Shown here: positions 11,490 to 23,570 of the stretch, in pieces | Position numbering within the stretch: position 1 is the first letter of the stretch | Layout of the letters: the number at the start of each line of letters is the position of its first letter | NCBI RefSeq assembly: GCF_004193775.1 | Contig: NC_041002.1 | Coordinates: forward strand, 11,692,485 to 11,756,484 | Source: Glycine soja | Lineage: Eukaryota; Streptophyta; Magnoliopsida; Fabales; Fabaceae | DNA length: 64,000 nt | Reading direction: 5' to 3' | The notes under the pieces: model-generated | What the model was told of the DNA's origin: nothing | The model's input: only the letters and a program-made list of their open reading frames with translations | Databases searched by the model: none | Program-made: the position numbers and the translations under genes

Positions 11490-11779
11490 GGCTCAGTTAG
11501 TTAGCAATCATGAGGTGGCACGAAAGAGGGGGGCAGTATGTTTCCACAATATAAGGAACAGTCAGTAGAGAGAATATGGGGGGAATTTGGCAGTTAGATC
11601 TAGAGGGAATGAAGAGGATATTCTAGTATCCTATAGGAGCGTAGCTCTGGGCCCATTTTGGGATTGACACATTCCATTCTCTGTACATGTTTCCATTTTT
11701 CATCAATAAAGCTATCTTTCCTCATATTTTCATAATCGTTTTACTGCTACATTGATTATTGTTCTGTTAGTTCGTATCA
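11378..11779 (+). repeat. 3' LTR of the chromovirus
   Basis: 402 bp, TGATAG...TATCA, followed by the duplicated target ttagg. It lacks the 18-bp duplication of the 5' LTR. A possible polyadenylation context, aataaagc, lies at about 11704 and is shared with the 5' copy near 6723. Confidence 0.93.
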
Positions 11780-11837
11780 TTAGGCATGGCAATTTTCTCT
11801 GCAATTCTTTATTAGTAAAAAAATATAAAATAAAATT

Positions 11838-11840
<3 letters not shown>

Positions 11841-11881
<41 letters not shown>
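11841..11881. repeat. (AT)n microsatellite
   Basis: About 41 bp of alternating AT lie just inside the left end of the hAT element. Confidence 0.9.
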
Positions 11882-11883
<2 letters not shown>

Positions 11884-12606
11884 TAATATCTCACAAGTCA
11901 TAAAAACATAAATATTATTCAAATCTTAAAATGTTGCATCAAATATTCAGATTTCGTTTCTTGATTTTTTTTTTCACTGTTTGGCCTTCGTTCCTTATTT
12001 ACTTCACTTCTTTATCGTCTTCACCCTCTTCACTCTTTTGCTTTTTCACTATTCGTTTCATTGTTCATTCTTCATTGTTCGTTTAACTGATTCACACCGT
12101 TTTCATCCTCTTCATTTCTTCGCTGTTCTTTTCACTGTTCATTCTTCATTGTTCATTTCATCGTTTCACACCGTCTTCACTTCTTCGCTTCTTCACCGTT
12201 CGTTTCACCGTTCCTTTTTCATCGTTTGTTTCATCGTCTTTTACATTGTACGTTTCAGTCGTGAACTCGTGGAAGTCTTCGTTGCACCTTTTTCTTCTTC
12301 GAGTTGTATTGTGTATTTTTGGGTTTTGCAACTTTGAATTGTTCTTCCTCTATTGTATGTTCTCCCTTTATTTTATTTATCTATTTATTTATTTCTGTTT
12401 CATTTTTAATTCTTTGTTTTGTCGTTAGGTTATTGTGATGTTTTGGTTTGACTTATTCATTGAGTTTAATACTAAAAACTCTTCAACAATCATCATCTTC
12501 AGTAGGAGATAGAGGTGAATCTATTTTAGTTGAAAAGTATACCTTTAATCAAGATGTTGTTAGGATGGAATTGACAAAGATGATTTGGGTTTCGAAGGTT
12601 TTGTAA

Positions 12607-14100
12607 TGTTGTCCAACCTTTGTTCAAAGTAATATCGCATAATACATTGAAGCTAGATATACTAAAGTTCTATGAGAGTGAAAGGACCAAAACTATGAAG
12701 TTAATTCAAAAAAATTCAAGTCGCATAGCTATAACAACAAACATGTGGACTACGTCGAATCAAAACAAAGGTTATATGACTATTATAACCCATTTCATTG
12801 ATAACAATTGGAATTTACAAAGTCGATTTATGAGGTAAATAATCATTCACTTGAAAGTTTTATGATTTTAATTTTATATAATTGGTAATATGTGTAGTTA
12901 TAGTAACATGTATTCATAGAACTTGGTTTTAAGATGAATAATTATTTTATTTTAAGTTTATGTATGTTCCTGCACCGCATACTGCTAAAGTTCTTGCAGA
13001 GATTATAATTGAACATTTTTTTGAATGGAATCTAGATAGAACGGTATTTACAATAACTGTTGATAAGTGTAGTACTAATGATGCACTGATCCTAAAATTC
13101 TCAAGTTTGGACGTAGTTCATTTATTTTGGGAGGGACTTACTTCCATATGCGGTGTTGTGCCCATATTTTAAACTTGATTGTGAAGGATGAAATGTCAAT
13201 TATCCATGATTCCATTGAGAAGATTAGGGATAATGTTTCCTTTTGGGTTGGAACACTAAGAGGGAAGAAAAATTTATTGAGACGGGAACAATTGGAAATT
13301 CCTTATTAAAAGAAACTTAGGATGGATTGTAGAACTTGATGGAATTCAACTTATTTAATGTTTGTTTCTGCATTGTCATATCTTGAAGTTTTCAAGCGTT
13401 TGACTCAACGAGAGTCTTAATATAAGTCATTGTCAAGTGATGATGATTGGAAAATAGCAACTGGAATTTGTGAGAAGTTGGAAATCTTTTATAAAGTTAC
13501 TGAGTTATTTTTTAGTATACAATATCCAACTTCAAATGTTTATTTTCCAAAAGTGTGTGAAATTTGATTGGCTTTGAATGAATGGATTTTTTCTTCTAAT
13601 AGCACCATTCAAGGTATGGCTAATAGTATGATTCCCAAGTTTGAGAAGTATTAGGGCATGAAAATTGAAGATGGAATTCCTTGTTAAAAGAAACTTAGGA
13701 TGAATGGAGATTATTTTGGACCCTAGGTTGAAAATGAAGTTGCCAAATTATTTTTTCCCACTCATGTATAGTAGTGAAAACACAAATCAATTGAATAAGG
13801 TGACAAAATTATTAGAAGATTGGTTTCTAAATATCAATCTAGGAAAAAGAGGACTACTTCTATTTCCACTTCATCTTCAATAGTGCCTGGTTTGGATAAT
13901 AATGATGGAAAGGTTGATTGGAGTTCTGACTTTTTAAAATATGTTCAAGAATAAGGTGATTGTGTTAAATCTGAATTGGATTTATACTTAGAGGAACTTG
14001 TATCGTTTAATCAATCAAATATTAGTAACTTGACATTTTGGGATATAGGATAAACATTGGAGTCAAGTATCCTACTTTGCAAAGGTATTTTTCATTGTGT
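12607..14100 (+). pseudogene. hAT transposase (RICESLEEPER / zf-BED type), decayed
   Basis: Adjacent frames match the plant hAT transposase in order. PLFKVISHNTLK and AITTNMWTTSNQNKGYM (12610-12840) carry the first catalytic region. YVPAPHTAKVLAEII and FTITVDKCSTNDAL (12960-13110) follow an apparent intron of about 120 bp with a GT start near 12835. FHMRCCAHILNLIVKD (13135-13190) is next, then WNSTYLMFVSALSYLEVF (about 13340-13400), YPTSNVYFPKVCEI and LALNEW (13520-13590). A C-terminal dimerisation region (DLYLEELVSFNQSN, LTFWD) ends near 14050. Many stops and frameshifts are present. A 32-bp segment (attcctt[a/g]ttaaaagaaacttaggatg) occurs at about 13298 and again at about 13676, a small internal duplication. 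The N-terminal BED finger is not visible. Confidence 0.85.
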
Positions 14101-14590
14101 AGATTTGATGTTGAAGATGTTTTATTGCACTTGGATGGAAGTATGAAGACATGATTCAGTATGATGATGCTAATTTATTGTATGAAGACTTGTAATGTTA
14201 TGTTAGTTTTATTGTTTTTATTGTGTAATACTGTAACATTAATGTGTACTTGGATATTTCTTGGATGCTTCTATGCTTGTGTGATTTTATTACTATTATT
14301 ATTGATTTATTTTGGTATTTTTAGTCATGTTTTAAACTTAGAATTAAACTTTAAATTTATTATTGTTGAAAAATTAAGATAAAACAAAAAATTATATTTT
14401 TTTATAATTTTTGACATTGTTTAGTGTAAAACGGGATCCTTGCAGGTCCCTGCGGGGAGCCGGTGAAAAATACCCCTACCACGAGAAGCGGGGACGGGAA
14501 ACAAGATAAGGTTCGGGGGACAGAGAGCGGAGGAATACCCCGCCCTAGTGCTATGCCTAGAAATGATTATTTTAGAAAATCATTTGTCAC

Positions 14591-16048
14591 CACACTAAAG
14601 CTAAGAATTGGAATCAGGTACATTTTAGAAAATCGATTATCTCTTATTCTTTTCTTAAAAGATAAAACTGTCCATTTTAAAAAAAAATTAAAAATTTAAT
14701 ACGGTCCATTTTGAAATTTTTCTTTAAATGTCTGTAGTCATTTATCGTATTTGCCCATTTTTTATTGGTCTCTTTTTATTTTTTTATACTTATCTCCAAT
14801 TAGTGATAATCTCTATTTTAAACTTTGATTAACAAATTTTTAAAATTGTCTATTGTTTTTGAATATTTAAATTTACCAATTAACAATAAAATAATTTTTA
14901 AGAATAAGTGTAATACGATTTGAGTTTTGTTGATTAAAACTGTCCATCTTTTCTAATTTTAAAACTCATTTTGATTTGTTTAAATGACTCATTTTGATTT
15001 TGTATTGTTATTTTATTTAGGTTTAATTAAATTGCCTATATTATTTATAATATAAACTGTTTTTATATTACTATCTAACATTTTTTTTTAATCTAATATT
15101 TAAAAATAATTTGGTTTCATTTTTTATTATCTCTTATTAGATGTTTCTTGTCAAGTGTTGATCTGACATTTTATTGTGCTAACTACATGTAGCAAAATAT
15201 TTTTTTTTTTCAGTTACTTGGTTGAAAGAAAAGAAAATAAATGTTAGGATAATAATTTGAAAACGATTTTACATATATGAAAATTTTAATTAATTTTTTT
15301 TATTAATTTTAAGACTTATTTAAATCTTAAACTTTGTTTCTCTTTTATGTGGGGACGAGAACAAAAATCTACATCCACTAGCCGCTCAGCTCTTGCTTCT
15401 TGGTCACCATTTTATTTATGAATAAAAAGTCGTCCATTTTAAAACTGTTCTATAGTTGTAGACAATTATTTAGCATGATTTATATTTGTGATTTTTTTTT
15501 CTTTTCGTATTTTTTGTTTAATAGTATGTTTTGATGTCTAATTAGTTAACCTGCATCACACAAAAGCCAAGAATTAGAACCAAAGTACACATTAGTTTTT
15601 TTCCTTCTCCTGCAACTTTTTTCCTTCATATTTCCTCCTTTTCTTTTTCTTCTTATTTTGTTTTACCAATTTCTAATTAGAAGTTAAAACTGTCTTTTTT
15701 TAAAACAAGTTTTGAAACCTAATACCACCCAATTTGAAATTGTTCTTTAAATACCAGCAGTTATTTATCCCACTTTCCCATTTTTTTTCAGACTCCTCTC
15801 TTTTTCTTTTATTCAATTTTCAACCCGCGTTAATATCTATTTTAATCTTTGATTAACAAATTTTTAAAACTGTCCATCGTTTTGAAATTTTAAACCTACC
15901 AATGAACAATAAACCAATTTCTAAGAATGATTGTAATATGATTTGAGTTTTGTTAATTAAAATTGCTCATTTTTTTAATTTTAAACTCATTTAAATTTTT
16001 TTTATGGAACTCATTTTGATGTTAGATGTTTGTTATTTTATTAATTTT
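14591..16048. repeat. Direct duplication of a non-coding segment, 966-bp offset
   Basis: Copy A (about 14591-15018) and copy B (about 15557-16048) share a long ordered series of phrases: cacac[t/a]aaag...aagaatt, aaaactgtcc, gattaacaaatttttaaaa, ttgagttttgtt. Identity is moderate, with small indels. No coding potential is evident. The segment lies between the hAT and CACTA elements and may be the remnant of an older repeat. Confidence 0.7.
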
Positions 16049-16926
16049 AAAAGTCATTTTGATCTTAAAATCACCCTTTATTTATGAATGAAAAACTGCC
16101 CATTTTAAATCTGCTCCTTATTTATTGGCTATTATCTCTTAAAAATATTTACTTCTTTTAAAATATTTTTTAAAAATATCTGAAACGGTATACATTTTTC
16201 CATTGGATCATTTATATAAATGTTGCCTGAACATTTTTCATTAATATTATTATTATTATTTCATAAGTTATATATGAAATTATGTTGAAAAATTTACACT
16301 TAACTTAAAAAAGAAACAATTTACCTAAAACTATATTATCATTTAAATTATGAGAGTGAAATTATTTTTTTAACTTATCATTATCATAATTAATATAAAT
16401 AGAAATTTAATCTATTGAATATGCTATGGGATTAATATTTTTTTAAAGAAATGAAGCAGGAAAATTTATGAAGGCATGAGCATCTTGCATGATTTATTAA
16501 AATTTTACATTATCTTATAAATTTGGACAACAAACTTTTTTTTATCAAGTATATAAATTTTTTATGCATTTAAAAATAATTTTTTATTACAATTACAATT
16601 TATATTTTTTTAGCCTAATGAAAACCTTAATTTTTAAATCAAACTCTTGGGATGAACAATTATTAAATTAAGTCAGGGAATTTACACTTAACCCACATGA
16701 AAAAATAATTTACATAAAACTATGTTAACATTTAAATTATTAGAGCATTTTTTTAATTTATTGTTATTATAATTTAACATAAAAGAAATCTTCTTGCTTA
16801 CATAAGACTATTTCACTAACTTATTGAATATGTTATTTTTATCTAATATGATATTACTATTTTCTTATAAAATGAAGTAGGGAAATTTATGAAAGCATGA
16901 ACTTAATGTAAGATTTATTGTAAAAT
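16049..16926. other. AT-rich non-coding DNA
   Basis: No gene or element boundary is visible. Two diverged phrases (tttacacttaac...aaaaa...aatttacctaaaactat, about 16293 and 16681) suggest another old duplication. Confidence 0.5.
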
Positions 16927-17273
16927 ATTCACTACTAGATAATAGGCTTTTAACATCAGTTATTTTAAACTTTCAACATTGATTTTTAACCGATGTTAAA
17001 ACCACTAACGTTAATTAAATCAATGTTAACATACACTACACAACATTGGTTTTTAAGAAAATCGATGTCGTATAACAAACAATAAATAAAAAAATGTAAA
17101 ATATATAAAAAATAATATCGATTTTTCTAAAAAACGATGTTGTGATACACTTAACAACATTATTTTTCCTAAAAATTGATGTTTTCGTATGCACCACAAC
17201 ATCGGTTTTTAGAAGAATACATCTCCAATTGGCACAAGAATAATAACAACTTCATTTTCCAAGTCATTTAACT

Positions 17274-19300
17274 TTACAGGTCAATGATTTTGCTACAAAT
17301 GACATTGAATAAAAAGTACAGGCGAGTTATGACATGCCTCACTTTATTAGGCAAAATGTCTCGAATAGCCACAACTAATAATTGTTGCATTAAGACGTGA
17401 CAATCATGAGACTTTAAACCAACTAATTTCAAATCTTTCAACTGCACAAAGCTCTTAATATTTGAAGAGTATTCTTGTGGCACTTTGACATGACACAGAC
17501 ATTGACAGAAACTTGTCTTCTCCTTTCTTGAAAAAGTATGACATGCTAAAAGCAAGTATATTTTCTTACCATCACACATTGGATGTAACTAGTCACGTAT
17601 ACCCATCTCAGCTAGATCTTGACGAGTATTCAAACCATCGTTTGTCTTGCCTTGAATGTTAAGAAGCGTGCCAATGACACTATCACACCCATTTTTGTCC
17701 ACATGCATAACATCGATACAATGTCTAACATCTAGATCAGACCATTATGGAAGATCAAACAAAATCAACCTCTTGTTCCATATGCAAGTTTTACTTGTCA
17801 GCTTTTTTTGGGTGTTTCCAAATATAGTATTGATGTCCTCAATCCGCTCAAGAACTTGCTGACTAGTTAACAGTAGCGACTCACTTTCATGCTCTTAACC
17901 TCCATTAAAAGCTTTTTTCAATCGTCGGTAAGAGTGATAAGTTTTAGAAAATGTCGATGTCGAGTGTATACTATTTTTCTTCCATGTTTTACTTGTACGT
18001 AGCTTGTCTCTTCTTCATAGATAAGACATGCATGATGGCCCATAACATTGTATCCACTTAAATTTCTGTATGCTAGAAAGTCATTAATGGTACAAAATAG
18101 CATTGCACACAACTTGAATGTCTCATTTCAATACCCATCAAACACGGTAACCCCCTCGTCCCACAACTTTGTTAAGTCTTCAATCAAGGGATTGAGATAA
18201 ATATTGATATCATTTCCTGGTTGTCTTGGGACAAATATCATCATAGACAACATCATGTATTTTTGTTTCATGCACAACTAAGGAGGCAAGTTATAAATTA
18301 CTAGCAAAATAGGCCACAAACTGTGCTGAATGCTTAAACTTCCATAGAGATTCAATCCATTAGTGGAAAATCCAAGCCTAACATTTATTGCTTCTTTGCC
18401 AAAATTCAGATACAAATAATTAATCTTCTTCCATTAGGAAGAATCAACAGGATGGCAGAGCATTCCATCGTAGTTTCTGCCATCTGCATTCCATGTAAGG
18501 TCTTTTGGGTTATTTCCATTAACAAATAAATGCTTAAACCTTGGAGTAATAGGAAGATATCATAACACCTTTGCTAGGGGGCCTTTCTTTGTGTTTTCGT
18601 CACAGCTACACTCGTCATCATCATTCACTTTGTACCGTGACACCTTACACCTGGGGAATTTATGCATTTCTTTGTACTCATATTTGTACAGTATGCAATC
18701 ATTAGGGCATGCACGAATTTTCTGATACTCCATACCCATTGGACACAAAATCTTCACCTCATAGTAACTTTTTGGCAACTTGTTTTCTTCTGGAAGCATA
18801 TCATACACTACCTTAAGTAGTGAAGTAAAACTTTTGTCACTCCATCCATATCTGGCCTTCACATTAACCAGACTTAACACCGCTGAAAACAATGTCAATG
18901 ACTTCTTGCACCCTAGATACAAAGGCTTCTTCGAATCACTTTCCAATGTATCAAACATAGGGGCATGAGCTTGATGAAAATACTCTTGTCCAAGATCACA
19001 AATCATGTCCTCTAATCGATCTCACATTTCTACATCAATTGGTTTAGTTTGGGACCCCTCTACATATCTGTCAATTCACTATGTCATACCTATGTCGTAT
19101 AATTCTTCTTAATCCCATCACACAGAAAGAGTTCTCGTATGTCATCTAGTACTTGTTGTCTCCTACTCAAACAGTTTATACAAGGACATAAATATTTTCC
19201 ATCCTCACCCGGTCGACTTCTTTCGGAGGCAAATTCCAAGAACTATTCAACACCTTCCTTATACACAAGGTTCTTAGGACTTGCATTCATTCAACTTTGA
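17274..19300 (-). pseudogene. TNP2-like CACTA transposase, decayed
   Basis: Reading from 19300 downward on the minus strand: an N-terminal transposase-associated region (EFASERSRPGEDGKYLCPC, INCLSRRQQVLDDIRELF; about 19090-19260). Next is the TNP2 core at 18560-19006 with YLGCKKSLTLFSAVLSL, KARYGWSDKSF, ILCPMGMEYQKI, ACPNDCILYKYEYK and FPRCKVSRYK. A middle part (TINDFLAYRNLSGY, KHGRKIVY; 17918-18112) follows, then a C-terminal DUF4218-like part (VPQEYSSNI, LKLVGLKSHDCHVLMQQLL; 17274-17579). Stops and frameshifts separate the pieces, so the product is non-functional. The family encodes the catalytic transposase of plant CACTA elements. Confidence 0.9.
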
Positions 19301-19417
19301 CCCATCTAATTAATAACTCTATGATACTCACAAATTTATTCCATGCATGAAAACCTCACCTTTTTCATTGAAGGTGTGACCCTATCTCATTTAAGAAGAC
19401 ATCTTTTTATAGTAGAT

Positions 19418-19614
19418 TCATACGTAAAAGTTAATTTTCTTTTCTTAGATTTGACGAAATTTCAGCAGCATTGATCTCTAAGTACATGACATGAAAGCGG
19501 TGACATGAATTCCACCACAATCAAGTATGCACTCGGAGAACAAAGTAAAATGCACTATACCGAAATTTCATCAAATTTAAGAAAAGAAAGTTAACCTATA
19601 TGTATGAATCTACT
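19418..19614. repeat. Imperfect inverted repeat inside the CACTA element
   Basis: Arms of about 54 bp at 19418-19471 and 19561-19614 (tagtagattcatacgtaaaa / ctatatgtatgaatctacta) pair with few mismatches around a loop of about 90 bp. It lies upstream of the transposase on the minus strand. It could be a small MITE or part of the element's own 5' region. No clear target duplication was seen. Confidence 0.6.
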
Positions 19615-20214
19615 AAAAAAAATGACTCTTCCTAAATTGTCCAAACAAACAATTCAAGATTCAATACAATGATTAATCCAAACTGTCTAGAAGAATCATT
19701 GTATTAAATTTCAAACGAGAAGGTTCACTCATGGTGAACATTAATTTTATATAAAGTAATAGTCACATAAAACAAGTTATAAAAGCATCTGTAACAAAAA
19801 AAAGGCATCAAAAGTTTATGAAAGACATTTGTACCTATGAAGATGGTCACTTGCAATAACAATCAATGCTGTAATGATGATGCAAAAAAAAGAAGGGAAA
19901 AGTGCCAACAAATTACAATTACCACTACAAAATGTTATTTAAAGGACTAAAATAAAAATAAAACTCCTATTTTATAGGGACAAAAATGTTATTTAAGCCT
20001 AAAATAAATTAAAAAATTAAAAATATTTTCATAAGGTGAACTGATTTTTATATAATTATTTTGATAATGATAAAGAGTTAAAATAATTTGTATGAATTAT
20101 TAAATTTAAATTAATTATTCTTTTTTTTTTAATCAAAGAAATTTTCATTAATCCAAAATCAAGACAAAACAAGGCGATCAAATGATCCAGCCCACAACCA
20201 AGAAACAACCTACC

Positions 20215-23200
20215 TTACTGTAACATCAATAAAGCTATATGTGGTCTAAGCTTAGGACTAGACCACCCTCTATACACTATGTTGTTAATGATTCTTTCTA
20301 TACAATTCCTATTGTCATCTCTTTGATTGAAACAAGAGTCATTTCTAAAGAGCCAAAGCTCATGCACAGTTTCTGTCAAAGCTAATCTAACAAGTTCAGA
20401 TTTCCAGCCTTTACCTCCATAGCAATTCAAAAACCAATTTATCTCCTCATTCCAAATTCTTGGAGTATGATGGATACCAAGCCAATGAAGTATTCCAACC
20501 CAGAACTTCTTCAACATAAAACAATCAAAGAATAAATGATCAATGGTTTCAACCTCAGTACAAAAGACACATTGATTATTATTCAACATTCCAAACCGAT
20601 GCAATCTGGCCTTTGTGGCTAAATTCCCATGACAGATCATCCATAATGTAAAGATTGCACGAGGTCTTGCTCTATTGTGGAGAATTAACTTGGCCGAAAC
20701 TACATTTGGTGTGGCAGGCAACAGGTTACCATACACTTTACTCCCAATGAATCTCCCTGATTGCAACATCTCATTCCAAACATTCTGCATGTTCCCAATG
20801 TTATCCCTTTGCAGAAGAATTGTTTTAAATATACCCGAGTCTGATCCCTTGACAATTCTATGCATCATATCCTCATTTTTCAAATAGTAGGCGTGTATCC
20901 AACGAACCCATAAATCATCAGTTTTCGCACAAATATTCCAAAGTAATTTCATCATAAACATGCTATTCCAAATCTCTAAATCTAGCACATTCAGACCCCC
21001 TTTACCAATAGGTTTGCAAACTTTTTCCCAGGCAATTGGACTCTTTCTACTGATAGTGCTTCCACCTGTCCAGAGAAACGATCTACAAATGGCATTGATT
21101 TTGCTAAGCACAGTTTTAGGGAACCAAATACACTGCATCCAGTATGAAGTAATAGCATACAACACACTTTTAATTAACTGTAATCTTCCAGCATAACTAA
21201 GAAGCCTGGAACTCCAGTGAGTTATCCTACTCACTAATTTATCCACCAAAGGCATATAATGAATAACAGATAGCTTCTTGCTAGTCACTGGGACTCCAAG
21301 ATATCTAAAGGGGAAAGTCCCCTCCTTATAAGAAGTTAGCTGCAGAATTGAGTTCTTGACAAAATCTGACACACTACCAAAATACACCTACTCTTTGAAG
21401 GATTAATCTTCATACCTGTTGAATCCAAAAAGCTCTTGATAGTGATCTGAAGAATCTCCATGGAACCTTGATCTCCTCTAGAGAACAACAGAAGATCATC
21501 AGCAAATGTGAGATGAGTGAGCTGCAACCTTTCACATCTAGTATGATGATTGAAATCCGGGTTCTTTTGCATTCTGAAAAGCAGCCTACTAAGGTACTCC
21601 ATAGTTATCACAAACAAAAGGGGGGACAAGGGATCCCCTTGTCTGATGCCCCTTCTAGCCTCTATCTTATCAGTGTAAATACCATTAATGTTGAATCTAT
21701 ATGAGACTGTGGTAACAGTAGTCATGATCCAATCAACAAACCTCTTTGGCAAACCTATCTCACTGAGAATATTTTCAAGAGCACCCCAATCAACCATGTC
21801 ATATGCCTTTTGTAGATCAAGTTGTACCATACATCTTGGAGTACCATTGCTCCTATTATACCCTTTTAAAAGCTCCATAGCCAATAAGATATGAGAATGA
21901 ATTTTCTGGCCTGGAAAAAAGGCTACCTGGGCTTTACTAATAATAGTTCCCAAAACTCTCCCAAGTCTTGTAGTGAGGATCTTGGAAATGATTTTATAGA
22001 AAGTAGAACACCCTGCAATAGGCCTGTACTCTTTTATCATTTTAGCAGCAGGATGTTTAGGGATCAAAGTGACAACAGTCTCATTAAATCTTTTGTAAAG
22101 CACATTATGCTCAAAGAATTCTTGGACATCTTCTACAACATCCTTTTCAATGATGTCCCAACTTGCCTTGAAGAATTTACCTCCATACCCATCAATACCA
22201 GGGCTCTTTAGATCACCAATCCCTTTAATAGCATTCTTTATTTCAACAACAGTTACAAGGGTAATTAGGTCAGCTCTCTGCACCATAGTCAACTGGGGTC
22301 CCTCCCTCATAGCATTAATATCAATCATGCTCACACTTTGTTCTCGAGTTCCATACAACTTACCATAAAATTCACAAACCTCCTTCTCTATATCAACAGG
22401 ATTCTGAATATAAGTCCCATCCTCCTTTTGAAGTTGACTAATGTGGGTAGCTACATTTCTAGAATTGAGGTAGGCATAGAAAAAAGCTGAATTTGTATCA
22501 CCTTCTCTAAGCCAATCCAGTTTCGTCCTCTGTCTTAGCATATTATCATTAAGTTCCTGCAGGTAGATCACTTCATCAGTATACTTCTTCACCTTCTCAA
22601 TATTCCCTCTATTCATTCTGTCCACAATTAGCTCCTTCTGTGCTTTTAGTAACTCAGTCCTAGCTTGAACAATGGACATATGAAGATGAGAGAACTGTTT
22701 ACTCAATTTGATAAGAGGAGCCTGCAATCTCATAAGTTTGTACCAAAGTCTAACCATAGGTCTGCCAACATAAGCTTTATTCCAACTCTGCCTAACAATA
22801 TCCTGATAACCAGCCACCTTTACCACACTATTAGTAAACTTGAATTTAGTGTGTAAAGTTCTATTGTTCTTCTGGTCAGACAAACAAAGTAAATAGTGAT
22901 CAGATATACTAGGAGGGAGAATCTCTAGTTTCACATCTGTATTATCCTGTAGCCAAACAATATTACCAAGAACATGATCAATTTTTGAGTAGATAGTACC
23001 TATAGAATGTTTATTTGTCCAAGTAAAATATTCCCCTGTACTATCCTTCTCAAAAAGCCCAGCATGATCCATCAAATTCCTGAGATCTACATACTCTCTC
23101 TCAGTCACCAAGTTTCCCCCATCCCTATCCATGGACTTTGTCACGTTGTTAAAATCACCCATAAGGAACCATGGCCCTTGTTGGCTATTATGAATGTGCT

Positions 23201-23570
23201 CCAAGTCTTCCCACAACTTCCTTCTTTGGTCCAACTGATTCATAGCATAGATGGCTGTCATCCAGTTTTGGAAATTACCATTAACATCATAGACTCCACA
23301 GTGTATCATCTGAGATGTACACTTCACCAGTCTGATGTCCTTATAACTGTCATCCCAAAAAATCCAGATCCTGCCATTATAATGAGCTTGATAATTGTCA
23401 AGGTACTTACCTCTGAGGTTAAGATAGTCTCTAACTTTCTTAGCTTTATCACACTTTACTCTAGTTTCTAACAGAATTGAAATTTTGGGGTGAAGGTTAT
23501 GGAGACGGGAGCTAGTCTCCCTTAAGTTCCCCATTTTATTCAGCCCCCTAAGATTCCAAGAAATAATCAT
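20215..23570 (-). pseudogene. LINE ORF2: endonuclease-reverse transcriptase, one frameshift
   Basis: ORF2 starts at 23570 with MIISWNLRGLNKMG, the conserved start of the apurinic-type endonuclease. MGDFNNV (active-site region) and the SDH motif (SDHYLL) follow. The reverse transcriptase spans about 22250-21450, with the fingers motif RPIAGCSTFYKIISKIL, QLDLQKAYDMVDW and GIRQGDPLSPLLFV, and the catalytic FADD in LTFADDLLLF. A one-base deletion near 21385-21392 shifts the frame. The remainder, 21387-20215, contains the zf-RVT region (LWMICHGNLATKARL, CVFC, HLFFDC) and ends at 20215. Total coding length is about 1,118 codons, normal for plant L1 ORF2 without an RNase H domain. The start is firm because it overlaps the ORF1 stop (ATGA). 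Confidence 0.93.

Larger units (their letters stand above)
6378..11779 (+). mobile_element. Ty3/gypsy chromovirus LTR retrotransposon, full length, inactive
   Basis: This is a complete element of 5,402 bp with LTRs at 6378-6797 and 11378-11779 that begin TGAT and end ATCA. A perfect 5-bp duplication, ttagg, lies at 6373-6377 and 11780-11784. The internal order is primer site, gag, protease, reverse transcriptase, RNase H, integrase, chromodomain-like tail, polypurine tract. This order and the chromodomain-like C-terminus identify a chromovirus; the short length and LTRs of about 400 bp suggest the Reina clade, which is inference. The coding frame has five stops and one frameshift and the protease active site is altered, so it cannot be autonomous. 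It inserted into the left terminus of the hAT element. Confidence 0.93.
6374..14559 (+). mobile_element. hAT DNA transposon, interrupted at its left tip by a retrotransposon
   Basis: The right end (14549-14559) inverts to taggcatagca and the left end at 11781-11791 reads taggcatggca, matching at 10 of 11 positions. The 8-bp direct repeat gaaatgat flanks the unit at 6366-6373 and 14560-14567, the duplication length expected for the hAT superfamily. The left end is displaced because a chromovirus inserted 4 bp inside the terminus; only tagg (6374-6377) remains to the left of it. Without the retrotransposon the element is 2,779 bp (11781-14559). It carries a decayed RICESLEEPER-type transposase, an (AT)n tract just inside the left end, and GC-rich subterminal DNA at about 14430-14550 that contrasts with the AT-rich surroundings. 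Confidence 0.88.

Noticed and set aside
11981..12428. Phe/Ser/His-rich open frames inside the hAT element
   Set aside because: They are translations of TTC/CAC-rich simple sequence; the transposase begins only near 12607.
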